Shown piece by piece: positions 32,089-42,123 of a stretch of DNA of 42,123 bases. The notes under the pieces are model-generated. The model was not told the DNA's origin. It made no database searches and was given only the letters and a program-made list of their open reading frames with translations. Numbering within the stretch: the stretch's first letter is position 1; the number at the start of each line of letters is the position of its first letter. The stretch comes from Propionibacteriaceae bacterium (lineage in GTDB: Bacteria > Actinomycetota > Actinomycetes > Propionibacteriales > Propionibacteriaceae): positions 1 through 42,123 of the forward strand of contig JAUNKV010000021.1 of the NCBI GenBank assembly GCA_030532575.1, given 5' to 3'. A program made the translations under genes and the position numbers.

Positions 32089-32841
32089 ATGACTGTGGAG
32101 CGCACAGATCGCGAGAACGCGATCCTCGCGAAGCTGGCCGACGACGGGTCGCTCAGCGTCGCTGCGCTGGCCACCGACTTCGGGGTCTCCGAGGTGACCA
32201 TCCGCGGCGACCTGCGCTCGCTGGAGCAGCAGGGCATGTTGGTCCGCACCCGGGGCGGGGCCCGCCCCATCAGCTGGCAGGGCATCCTGCAGCGCCAGAA
32301 GATCAACGTCGAGGCCAAGGAGCGCATCGCCCAGGCGGCCGCCGCGATGATCGGCAACGACGACACCGTCATGATCGAGGCCGGCACCACCGCCGCGCTC
32401 ATCGCGCGACACCTCACCAACCGGCGCGGCGTCCAGGTGGTCACCAACTCCACCCTCGTGTTCGCCAACGCCCGCCAGAACCCGGCCCTCAACATCATCC
32501 TCACCGGCGGGGTCCACCGGCCCGAGTCCGAATCCCTCGTCGGCCCCCTGGCCGAACGCGCCATCGCGGACTTCAACACCCGCATCGCCTTCCTCGGCAC
32601 CGACGGATTCTCCCCGGAACGAGGCCTGACCACGCGCTTCGTCGAGGGCGCGAAGGTCTCCACCCTGATGCGGGAGCGTGCCGAGGAGACCTGGCTGGTG
32701 GCGGACTCCTCCAAGTTCGGGCAGGCCGGATTCGTCTCCTTCCTGTCCCTGGCCGACATCACCGGCATCATCACCGACTCCGGTCTCGCGGACGACGCCG
32801 CTGAGGCCCTGACCGAACACACCCAGCTGAGAATCGTCTAG
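32089..32841 (+). CDS. DeoR-family transcriptional regulator
   Basis: This encodes 250 residues. The N-terminal winged helix has the family pattern TDFGVSEVTIRGDLRSLEQQG and the wing LVRTRGGARP (the first quoted in part: GVSEVTIRGDLRSLEQQG). The DeoR sensor domain follows (about 75-235) with IEAGTTAALIARHL, VVTNSTLVFANA, LTGGVHRPESESLVGPLAE and FLGTDGFSPERGLTT. Such domains bind phosphorylated sugars or related metabolites, which lift repression. It is the first gene of a seven-gene operon, with 10 bp to the next gene, and has an operator of TTTCG type upstream. It implies a sugar- or polyol-derived inducer for the pathway. Confidence 0.94.
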   Translation: MTVERTDRENAILAKLADDGSLSVAALATDFGVSEVTIRGDLRSLEQQGMLVRTRGGARPISWQGILQRQKINVEAKERIAQAAAAMIGNDDTVMIEAGTTAALIARHLTNRRGVQVVTNSTLVFANARQNPALNIILTGGVHRPESESLVGPLAERAIADFNTRIAFLGTDGFSPERGLTTRFVEGAKVSTLMRERAEETWLVADSSKFGQAGFVSFLSLADITGIITDSGLADDAAEALTEHTQLRIV

Positions 32842-32851
32842 GAGAGATCAA

Positions 32852-34216
32852 ATGGCCACCGTCATCGTCATGCCAGCCCTCGGGAACAGCGTCGAGTCCT
32901 GCCTCATCGTGTCCTGGGCCGTGAAGGAGGGCGACACCATCGCGGAGAACAGCGTGCTGTGCGAGGTGGAGACCGACAAGGCCGCCATGGAGGTGCCCGC
33001 CACCGCCGCCGGAACCGTGCTGAAGCGGCTGTGGGAGGAGGGCGACGACGTCCCCGTCATGCAGCCCCTCCTGGTGGTCGGCGAACCCGGTGAGGACCCG
33101 GCCCCGGCGCTGGCCGAGGCAGGCTTCGGCGACGCTGCCGCCGCGCCCGCCCCCGTCGAGGAGGTGCCGGTCGAAGCCCCCTCCACTGCGGCCCCGACGG
33201 CGACCGCCCCCGCCCCGGCCAGCGCTGCCGACGCCCCCGGTGCCAGCCCCCGCGCCCGTAACCTCGCAGCCGCCGAGGGCATCGACCTCGCCTCGGTGCC
33301 TGCGGGAACCGGACCCGAGGGGCGCATCATCGCCCGCGACGTCGCCGCCGTCGCCGACGGCACCACCAAGGCTGCCGCCCGCGCCGGGGCCACCGCCGGT
33401 GAGGGCACAGGGCTGGGCGGCCGTGTCTCCCAGGCCGACCTGACCACCCCGGCCGCCCCCACCGAACCCAAGGTCCAGGCCGCTGCTCCCGCCGTCGTCA
33501 CGGAACCCGACTTCCCCGGCCCCAGCACCCAGACCCCGCTCAAGGGCATCCGCAAGGTCATCTCCGAGCGGATGATGCACTCCCTGGCCAGCTCCGCGCA
33601 GCTCACCTACACCGCCACCGCCAAGGCCCAGGGCCTGCTCGACCTGCGGAAGAAGCTGAAGGCCTCCGACCCGGCGCTCGGGCTGACCAAGGTGACCATC
33701 GGCGACCTCGTCGGTTTCGCCGCCGTGCGTACCGCCGCCAAGCACCCCAACCACAACGCCCACCTTGAGGACGGGGTGCTCACCACCTTCGAGCGCGTCC
33801 ACATGGGCTTCGCCTGCGACACCCCACGCGGCCTGCTGGTCCCCACCGTGCGCAACGCCTCGCAGCTCAGCCTCGGCCAGTTCTCGGCCATCTCCAAGGA
33901 ACTCGCGGCCCAGGCCATCGAGGGCAACATCAACCCCGACCTGCTGAGTGGCGCCACCTTCACCGTCTCCAACCTCGGTGGCTTCGGCATCGAGTCCTTC
34001 ACCCCGCTGCTCAACGTGCCGCAGACCGCCATCCTCGGGGTTGACGCCATCTTCCCGCGCGCCTACGTCAACGCCAAGGGCAAGACCAAGGTCGAGCAGC
34101 GCATCGGGCTGTCCCTGACCGCTGACCACCGGGTCATCGACGGTGCGGACGCGGCCCGGTTCCTGGCAGACCTCGTGGCCTTCATCGAGAACATCGAATT
34201 CACCGTGATGCTGTGA
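32852..34216 (+). CDS. 2-oxoacid dehydrogenase complex E2 (dihydrolipoamide acyltransferase)
   Basis: This encodes 454 residues. Lipoyl domain (about 2-78) with lipoylation site K43 in EVETDKAAMEV; Ala/Pro-rich linker (80-130); E3-binding domain (about 131-165, SPRARNLAAAEGIDL and GTGPEGRIIARDV); second Ala-rich linker; catalytic domain (about 225-454). The active-site motif DHRVIDG has H426 and D430. It moves acyl groups from the E1 enzyme to CoA through its lipoyl arm. There is a single lipoyl domain, in contrast to the multi-lipoyl E2 of many actinobacterial housekeeping complexes, which suggests a specialised complex. E3 follows 11 bp later and E1 after that, so the whole complex is encoded here. 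The acyl group carried is unknown. Confidence 0.92.
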   Translation: MATVIVMPALGNSVESCLIVSWAVKEGDTIAENSVLCEVETDKAAMEVPATAAGTVLKRLWEEGDDVPVMQPLLVVGEPGEDPAPALAEAGFGDAAAAPAPVEEVPVEAPSTAAPTATAPAPASAADAPGASPRARNLAAAEGIDLASVPAGTGPEGRIIARDVAAVADGTTKAAARAGATAGEGTGLGGRVSQADLTTPAAPTEPKVQAAAPAVVTEPDFPGPSTQTPLKGIRKVISERMMHSLASSAQLTYTATAKAQGLLDLRKKLKASDPALGLTKVTIGDLVGFAAVRTAAKHPNHNAHLEDGVLTTFERVHMGFACDTPRGLLVPTVRNASQLSLGQFSAISKELAAQAIEGNINPDLLSGATFTVSNLGGFGIESFTPLLNVPQTAILGVDAIFPRAYVNAKGKTKVEQRIGLSLTADHRVIDGADAARFLADLVAFIENIEFTVML

Positions 34217-34227
34217 GAGGAACTGAC

Positions 34228-35595
34228 ATGACCAACTACGACGTCATCGTCCTGGGCGGCGGCCCCGGCGGCTACATCGCCGCTGAGCGGCTCGGCCACG
34301 CCGGGAAGAAGGTGCTCCTGGTCGAGGCCACCGCACTCGGTGGCACCTGCCTCAACGTCGGCTGCATCCCCACCAAGACCCTGCTGGGGGCCGCCAAGAC
34401 CTACGACCACGTCGTCCACGGTGCGCAGTTCGGCGTCCACGTCGAGGGAGCCCGCATCGACTGGCCCGCCCTCCAGAAGTGGAAGGACAAGGTGGTCTCC
34501 ACCCTCGTCGCAGGGGTCGGCGCCACCGAGAAGAAGGCCGGGGTCACAGTCATCCACGGCCACGGCCACTTCGACGGCCCGGGCAAGGTCACCGTCGACG
34601 GCACCACCCACACCGCCACCCACGTCATCCTCGCCACCGGATCAGTGCCCGTGATGCCCCCCATCCCGGGGGCCGTGGACAACCCGCAGGTCATCGACTC
34701 CACCGGTGCCCTGTCCCTGCCCGAGGTGCCGAAACGCCTGGCGATCATCGGCGGCGGCGTGATCGGTGTCGAATTCGCCTCCCTGTACTCGATGCTCGGG
34801 GCTGAGGTCACCGTCATCGAGATGCTGCCCGAGATCATCCCCTTCGCCGACGACGACGTGGCGGCCGAGCTCCGCAAGGCCCTGTCAGCGGTCACCTTCA
34901 AGCTCGGCTGCAAGGTCACCTCCCTCGACGGCGGCACCGTCCACTTCACCACCGCCGACGGTGCGGCGGAGTCCGTCACGGCCGACCACGTGCTCATGGC
35001 GGTGGGCCGCAAGCCCGCCGTCGAGGGCTGGGGAGCCGATACCTCCGGGCTCGAGTACTCCGGCCGTGGCGTCGTCGTCGATGACCGGATGCGCACCAAC
35101 CTGCCGGGCGTGTGGGCCATCGGCGACGTCACGGGCCGCAGTCTGCTGGCTCACGCCGCCTACCGGATGGGCGAGGTGGCCGCTGCCAACATCATCGATC
35201 CGGAGGCCCACCGACACGGCGAGGTGATGCGCTGGCACACCGTGCCGTGGGCCGTCTACACCGCACCCGAGTGCGCCGGGATCGGGCTCACCGAAGCCGC
35301 GGCGAAGAAGCAGGGCCGCAAGGTGATCACCACCAGCGTCCCCGGCTACATGTCCGGCCGCTTCGTCGCGGAGAACGGGCTGAAGGCCCCCGCCGTCGCG
35401 AAGCTCATCCTCGACGCCGAGACCCACCAGGTGCTGGGCATCCACGTCCTCGGCTCGTATGCCGCCGAGATGATCTGGGGTGCCTCGGCCGTGCTGGAGA
35501 CCGAGCTGAACCTCAACGACCTCCGTCAGCTGGTCTTCCCCCATCCCACCGTCAGCGAACTCATCCGAGAAGCCGCCTGGGCCGCGAAGGCCTGA
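34228..35595 (+). CDS. lpdA: Dihydrolipoamide dehydrogenase (E3)
   Basis: This encodes 455 residues from ATG 34228, preceded by GAGAGGAAC. The FAD-binding motif is [15 protein letters not shown] and the redox-active disulfide C41/C46 lies in [13 protein letters not shown]. The NAD-binding motif is [21 protein letters not shown], with [10 protein letters not shown] for the second FAD contact (quoted in parts: [11 protein letters not shown]). The C-terminal catalytic His-Glu pair lies in HPTVSEL. It reoxidises the dihydrolipoyl arm of E2 and passes electrons to NAD. A second, housekeeping E3 is expected elsewhere; the one here is dedicated by operon position. Confidence 0.95.
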   Translation: MTNYDVIVLGGGPGGYIAAERLGHAGKKVLLVEATALGGTCLNVGCIPTKTLLGAAKTYDHVVHGAQFGVHVEGARIDWPALQKWKDKVVSTLVAGVGATEKKAGVTVIHGHGHFDGPGKVTVDGTTHTATHVILATGSVPVMPPIPGAVDNPQVIDSTGALSLPEVPKRLAIIGGGVIGVEFASLYSMLGAEVTVIEMLPEIIPFADDDVAAELRKALSAVTFKLGCKVTSLDGGTVHFTTADGAAESVTADHVLMAVGRKPAVEGWGADTSGLEYSGRGVVVDDRMRTNLPGVWAIGDVTGRSLLAHAAYRMGEVAAANIIDPEAHRHGEVMRWHTVPWAVYTAPECAGIGLTEAAAKKQGRKVITTSVPGYMSGRFVAENGLKAPAVAKLILDAETHQVLGIHVLGSYAAEMIWGASAVLETELNLNDLRQLVFPHPTVSELIREAAWAAKA

Positions 35596-35614
35596 GAACC
35601 GAGAGAAACGAACA

Positions 35615-38077
<2,463 letters not shown>

Positions 38078-38091
38078 CCCGGAGCACAGTC

Positions 38092-39381
38092 ATGCACGTC
38101 ATCAACGACCCTCAGCGTTCCCCGGCGCAACGCCTCGATGCACTCCGCGTCGCGGCCCGGGACGAGACCTTCCCCGACTGGGTGGTCGAGTCGAACAACC
38201 ACATCCACACCTGCTACTCGTTCAGCCCTTACACCCCGGCAGGTGCTGCTCTTGGCGCCCGCCGGGCCGGGCTGCGGGTGGTCGGCTCGGTGGATCACGA
38301 CTCGATTGCCGCTGCCGATGAGATGACCCGCGCCACCCGCATCCTGGGAATGGGCTCGGTGACCGGGTTCGAGTGCCGTGCCTTCTTCGGTGAGGGCTTC
38401 GAGGATCGCAAGCTCAACAACCCTGACTTCAAGGGCATCGCCTACATGACGGTGCAGGGTGTGCCCGCGCAGTCCAGACAGCAGGTCGAGCAGTGGCTGG
38501 CCCCCCGGCGGGCGGCCCGGCTGGAGCGGACCCTGGCGATGGCCAAGGCCGCCAACGACATCCTGGCCTCCCTGGGGCTCGCCCCCTTCGACGCCGAGGC
38601 CGACATGGTGGCCCGCAGCCAGTACCACGAGGGCGGTGGCATCACCGAGCGGCACCTGCTGGCGGCGATGGCCGATGCGTTGATCGCCGGGTTCGGGCGC
38701 GGTGAGGCCCTGCTGACTGGGCTGAAGGGCATGGGGATCACTGTGCCCGCCAAGCTCGCCGGCATCCTCGGCGACGTGGACAACCCGCACCTGACCTTCG
38801 ACCTGCTGGGGGTGCTGAAGGCCGAGTATCTGGACCGGATCTACATCCAGCCCACCACCGAGTGCCCGAGCGCCGTCGAGGTGGTGGAGCTGGCCGACTC
38901 CGTTGGTGCCATCGCCACCTACGCCTACCTGGGGGATGTGTCGGCCTCCCCGACCGGGGACAAGAAGGCCGAGAAGTTCGAGGACGAGTTCCTGGACGAG
39001 CTGTTCGCCGGCATGGTGGAGCGGGGGCTTCGGGCCGTGACCTACATGCCACCGCGCAACACCGCCGAACAGATCGAACGCATCCACCAGCTGTCCGTGC
39101 AGCACGGCATGTTGGAGATTTCCGGGGTGGACATCAACACCCCGCGCCAGGTGTTCACCTGCCCCGAGCTGCGCGACCCGAAGCTGGCCGAGCTCAACGA
39201 GGCCACCTGGGCGCTCGTCGCCCATGAGGCGTTGGCCAGCGTCGACCCGTCGGTGCACCTGCTCGGTGAGGGCCGCCTCAGCCCGGAGCAGCTGGCTGAA
39301 CGCATCAAGGTCTTCGCCCCGCTCGGTCGCGAGTACGCCGACGGTGCCGAGGCCTGCGACCTGCTGTCCCGCATCAACTGA
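38092..39381 (+). CDS. PHP-domain protein of the catabolic operon
   Basis: The product is 429 residues from ATG 38092. The N-terminal PHP metal motifs are visible: NNHIHTCYS (H37, H39), GSVDHDSIA (D68, H69, D70) and GFECRAFF (E94). Later PHP motifs look altered: the usual His after a strand appears as IATYAYLGDVSAS, and the final D-x-H appears as GVDINTPRQ. A normal three-metal site is therefore not certain. PHP proteins are phosphoesterases or hydrolases (histidinol phosphatase, polymerase exonuclease); this one is far from both. In an operon of dehydrogenases it could be a sugar-phosphate phosphatase or a lactone- or ring-opening hydrolase, as a guess. It lies 14 bp after E1 and 11 bp before the SDR gene. 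Confidence 0.8.
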   Translation: MHVINDPQRSPAQRLDALRVAARDETFPDWVVESNNHIHTCYSFSPYTPAGAALGARRAGLRVVGSVDHDSIAAADEMTRATRILGMGSVTGFECRAFFGEGFEDRKLNNPDFKGIAYMTVQGVPAQSRQQVEQWLAPRRAARLERTLAMAKAANDILASLGLAPFDAEADMVARSQYHEGGGITERHLLAAMADALIAGFGRGEALLTGLKGMGITVPAKLAGILGDVDNPHLTFDLLGVLKAEYLDRIYIQPTTECPSAVEVVELADSVGAIATYAYLGDVSASPTGDKKAEKFEDEFLDELFAGMVERGLRAVTYMPPRNTAEQIERIHQLSVQHGMLEISGVDINTPRQVFTCPELRDPKLAELNEATWALVAHEALASVDPSVHLLGEGRLSPEQLAERIKVFAPLGREYADGAEACDLLSRIN

Positions 39382-39392
39382 AAGGAGCTGCG

Positions 39393-40400
39393 ATGAGCAA
39401 CACCGCACGCATCCGGGGAGCCTTCCTCAACGCCCTGGGCCGCCCGGTCCTGGTCCGGGCAACTCAGGCCGAACCGACCCTGGAGCTGGGCGACGACCTC
39501 GCCGTTCCCGCCGACCTGGCCCTCCCCGCCGTCGTGAGGGTGGGGGAGCAGGCCTTCGAGGTGACCGCCCCCCGCCGGGGTGAGCGGGAGATCAGCGGCC
39601 GTGTCGCCCTGGTCACCGGCGGCGCGCAGGGCTTCGGCGCGGAGATCGCGAAGGGGCTGGTCGATCAGGGCTGCTTCGTCTTCATCGCTGATCTCAACGG
39701 CGACGGCGCGGCCGCGAAGTGCGCGGAGCTGGGCGCGGAGGTCACCCACCCGATCACCGTCGATGTCTCCAACGAGGAGTCGGTGGCAGCGATGGCGGCG
39801 GAGGTGGAACAGGTCACCGGTGGGCTCGACCTGGTGATCTCCAACGCGGGGATCGTCCGGGCCGGGTCGGTGCTGGAGCAGGACGTTGCCAGCTTCAAGC
39901 TCTCCACCGACATCAACTACGTGGCCTTCTTCCTGGTCACCAAGCACCTGGGGGCGCTGCTCGCCCGGCAACACGAGACGGCACCTGGATGGCTGACCGA
40001 CATCATCCAGATCAACTCGAAGTCCGGACTGGTCGGCTCCAACAAGAACGGGGCTTACGCGGGCTCGAAGTTCGGTGGGATCGGGCTGGTGCAGTCCTTC
40101 GCGCTGGAGCTGGTGGAGCACGGCATCAAGGTCAACGCCATCTGCCCCGGCAACTTCTACGACGGCCCGCTGTGGTCCGACCCGGATCGGGGGCTGTTCG
40201 TGCAGTACCTCAACTCCGGCAAGGTGCCGGGTGCGAAAACCGTCGCGGATGTCAAGGCCTTCTACGAGGCGAAGGTCCCGATGCGGCGCGGTGCCACCGG
40301 CATCGATGTGCTGCGTGCCATCCACTACATCGTCGAGCAGGCCTACGAGACCGGCCAGGCCGTGCCGGTCACCGGCGGCCAGGTGATGCTCAGTTCCTAG
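39393..40400 (+). CDS. SDR oxidoreductase, sorbitol-6-phosphate-dehydrogenase-like
   Basis: The product is 335 residues from ATG 39393, preceded by AAAGGAG. A Rossmann motif VTGGAQGFGAEIAKGL (TGxxxGxG, near 73-80) and the SDR catalytic set follow: SNAGIVRAG, INSKSGLVGS with the Ser, and AYAGSKFGG with YxxxK. The first 65 or so residues form an extension before the Rossmann fold, unusual for classical SDRs of about 250 residues. The tail MRRGATGIDVLRAIHYIVEQ recalls sorbitol-6-phosphate 2-dehydrogenases. It should oxidise or reduce a hydroxyl of a sugar, polyol or their phosphates with NAD(P). Its operon links it to the downstream zinc-type dehydrogenase. Confidence 0.88.
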   Translation: MSNTARIRGAFLNALGRPVLVRATQAEPTLELGDDLAVPADLALPAVVRVGEQAFEVTAPRRGEREISGRVALVTGGAQGFGAEIAKGLVDQGCFVFIADLNGDGAAAKCAELGAEVTHPITVDVSNEESVAAMAAEVEQVTGGLDLVISNAGIVRAGSVLEQDVASFKLSTDINYVAFFLVTKHLGALLARQHETAPGWLTDIIQINSKSGLVGSNKNGAYAGSKFGGIGLVQSFALELVEHGIKVNAICPGNFYDGPLWSDPDRGLFVQYLNSGKVPGAKTVADVKAFYEAKVPMRRGATGIDVLRAIHYIVEQAYETGQAVPVTGGQVMLSS

Positions 40401-40424
40401 CCAGAGTCCCTCAAGGAGAGAACC

Positions 40425-42026
40425 ATGAGTGAGCTTCCCGCCACCCAGTACGCCATCCAGATCGTCGGCAGGGATGAGTTCGTCCTCAACCCGGCCAAGG
40501 AGATCGATCCTGTTGGCCCGCACCAGATGATGCTCCAGGTGGAGGCCTGTGGCATCTGCTTCAGCGACACGAAGCTGCTGCACGCCTTCGACTCGCATCC
40601 GCGCAAGGCGGAGGTGGTCTCCGGGATCACCCCGGAGGCGTTGGCCGAGATCCCCAACTACCGACCCGGCACCCAGCCGACGGTTCCCGGCCATGAGCCG
40701 GTGTGCCGGGTGATCCAGGTGGGTGACGAGGTGACCCACTTCAAGGTCGGTGACCGGGTGCTGGTGCAGGCCGACTGGAAGCACCTGCGCACCCCGGCCT
40801 CGAACGGAGCCTTCGGGTACAACTTCGACGGTGCGCTGCAGGAGTACGTCGTGGTCGACGAGCGCTGCGTGGTGGCGCCGAACGGCGAGGAGTTCCTGAT
40901 CCATGTCAGCGACGGTCCGTCCGCGGCCGCCGTGGGGTTGATCGAGCCATGGGCCACCGTCGAGGGCTCCTACGCCTGGGCCGAGCGCAACCACGTCGCC
41001 GATGGTGGGCGGCTGCTGGTGGTCGGCGAGGGCGATCTGGGATCGCTGCTGGAGACCTGCACCCCGGCCGAGGTGGTGAGGGTCGCCGTCGATGGGCTGG
41101 ATGAACTGGCCGGGCAGGCCTTCGACGACATCGTCTTCTTCGGATCGGATGCCGATGCGGTGGAGAAGGCGGCGAAGCTGCTGGGGATGCGGGGCATCTT
41201 CTGCCTGGTGCTTGCCGGGGAGACGTTGGAACGGAAGGTGTCGCTGGACATCGGGCGGGTCCACTACGACTTCATCCGGTTCTGCGGGACCACTGGCACG
41301 GACCCCGTTGAGGGCTACGCCTGGATTCCGGCCACGGGGGAGCTGCGCGAGGGGGACAAGGTGGCCATCATCGGGGCGGCCGGTCCGATGGGGCAGATGC
41401 ACACGATGCGGGCGGTGACCTCCGGGGTGCCCGGCATCACCGTCGACGGTACTGATCTCAGCGACGAACGGCTGGCGGGGCTGGCAGCCGTGGTGGGTCC
41501 GGTGGCGGAGCAGAAGGGGGTGCCGCTGCACATCATCAACACCGGATCGACCCCGCTGCGTCCGGGCTACACGCACATTTCGTGCATGGTCCCGGTTCCG
41601 GCGCTGGTGGCGCAGGCGGTGGACCTGGCGGCGGAGGGGGCCATCCTCAACGCTTTCGCGGGCATCCCGGCCGGAACCTACGGCGAGTTCGACCTGCAGG
41701 GGATCGTGGAGCGTCGCATCTTCATGCTCGGCACCTCCGGCTCGGATGTCTCGGACATGCGCACGGTGCTGCGGAAGATCGAGGAAGGGATCATCGACAC
41801 CACGATCTCCCTCGACGCGGTGACGGGGATGGCGGGCTTCGCCGATGCCATCGGCTCGGTCATCAACCGCACCTCGGGGGGCAAGATCATGGTCTTCCCG
41901 ATGCTTCACGACCTGGAGCTGACGCGCCTTGTCGACATGGAGACCAAGCTCCCGCACGTCGCGGCGAAGCTGAAGGATGGCCGCTGGACCAAGGAGGCGG
42001 AGGAGGCCCTGCTGGCAGGCGAGTGA
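40425..42026 (+). CDS. Large zinc-type (MDR) dehydrogenase with inserted nucleotide-binding-like domain
   Basis: The product is 533 residues, against 340-420 for typical members. The N-terminal catalytic part has the zinc ligand region ACGICFSDTK (C45), PGHEP (H90, E91) and LIEPWATVE (E174). The Cys-rich structural zinc loop is not seen. A first Rossmann-like segment starts LLVVGEGDLGS (198-207) and runs to about 290. A second starts VAIIGAAGPMGQMH (313-326) and looks like the true coenzyme site. The GAAGPMG form recalls L-sorbose-1-phosphate reductases (SorE/YggP type). It would interconvert a ketose or polyol intermediate. It is the last gene of the operon in this window; downstream a weak hairpin is present at 42032-42051. 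Confidence 0.87.
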   Translation: MSELPATQYAIQIVGRDEFVLNPAKEIDPVGPHQMMLQVEACGICFSDTKLLHAFDSHPRKAEVVSGITPEALAEIPNYRPGTQPTVPGHEPVCRVIQVGDEVTHFKVGDRVLVQADWKHLRTPASNGAFGYNFDGALQEYVVVDERCVVAPNGEEFLIHVSDGPSAAAVGLIEPWATVEGSYAWAERNHVADGGRLLVVGEGDLGSLLETCTPAEVVRVAVDGLDELAGQAFDDIVFFGSDADAVEKAAKLLGMRGIFCLVLAGETLERKVSLDIGRVHYDFIRFCGTTGTDPVEGYAWIPATGELREGDKVAIIGAAGPMGQMHTMRAVTSGVPGITVDGTDLSDERLAGLAAVVGPVAEQKGVPLHIINTGSTPLRPGYTHISCMVPVPALVAQAVDLAAEGAILNAFAGIPAGTYGEFDLQGIVERRIFMLGTSGSDVSDMRTVLRKIEEGIIDTTISLDAVTGMAGFADAIGSVINRTSGGKIMVFPMLHDLELTRLVDMETKLPHVAAKLKDGRWTKEAEEALLAGE

Positions 42027-42031
42027 CCAGC

Positions 42032-42051
42032 GGAGGGGGCAGTCGGCCTCC
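42032..42051 (+). terminator. Weak hairpin after the dehydrogenase gene
   Basis: GGAGG (42032-42036) and CCTCC (42047-42051) can form a 5-bp stem six bases after the stop codon at 42026. There is no T tract. The remaining bases to the end of the window show no gene. Confidence 0.3.
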
Positions 42052-42123
42052 TCCCCGAGCACGAATCGCTGGTGAAAGTCGTTGGCGCGTCGTCATGTGA
42101 CGGCGAATCGTCTGGTCCCGGCG

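Noticed and set aside
39042-42062. A 1006-codon open frame on the minus strand
   Set aside because: It lies opposite the SDR and MDR genes, has a low-complexity His/Arg/Gly/Asp-rich composition typical of antisense frames in GC-rich DNA, and no known domain.

Overview
The window reads as chromosomal DNA of a high-GC Gram-positive bacterium (Actinomycetota). The G/C-rich third codon positions, GTG starts, TANNNT-type -10 boxes, leaderless genes, Cys-type lipoproteins and SigE-family ECF sigma factor all fit. A propionibacterium-like host (for example Arachnia) is my inference from overall flavour, not proven. I see no rRNA, tRNA, CRISPR array, phage genes or intact transposase gene.

Layout. 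1-7.4 kb: a polytopic membrane protein and a secreted beta-helix protein on the minus strand, then purL and a DUF4132 protein on the plus strand. 7.4-8.4 kb: a small MITE-like element abutting a Phd/VapC toxin-antitoxin pair. 8.5-13.7 kb: an ABC exporter with a structured mRNA leader, and an FtsX-type permease with its ATPase. 13.7-18 kb: a kinase-like protein and a PaiB-like FMN-binding protein, divergent from an ECF sigma factor, its probable membrane partner and a DUF3060 lipoprotein, ending in a strong bidirectional terminator. 18-24 kb: a multiple-monosaccharide ABC importer (chvE-mmsB-mmsA), divergent from a ROK repressor and an extra single-domain sugar-type ATPase. 24-25.8 kb: a second ABC exporter. 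25.9-28.4 kb: three paralogous DUF3060 lipoproteins, each with its own copy of one palindromic operator-promoter unit, followed by a two-component system (28.4-30 kb). 30-31.8 kb: an Ltp-repeat protein, an intergenic region with dispersed repeats and alternative AT-rich hairpins, and a beta-propeller-like protein.

32-42 kb: a seven-gene operon with gaps of 10-24 bp, made of a DeoR regulator, a lipoylated E2, an E3, a fused E1 alpha-beta, a PHP-domain protein, an SDR dehydrogenase and a large zinc-type dehydrogenase. Together these encode a complete 2-oxoacid (or diketone) dehydrogenase-type complex plus two dehydrogenases and a possible hydrolase, under a DeoR regulator with its own CGAAA/TTTCG operator. 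I infer an inducible catabolic route from a sugar- or polyol-like substrate to an acyl-CoA. It is the best candidate here for an undescribed pathway.

The second notable system is the DUF3060 lipoprotein family. Three tandem paralogues share an operator at fixed spacing and sit next to a two-component system, and a fourth paralogue lies in an ECF sigma operon. A third theme is translation initiation: at least seven genes have a TANNNT box 6-7 nt before the start codon, the hallmark of leaderless mRNAs.
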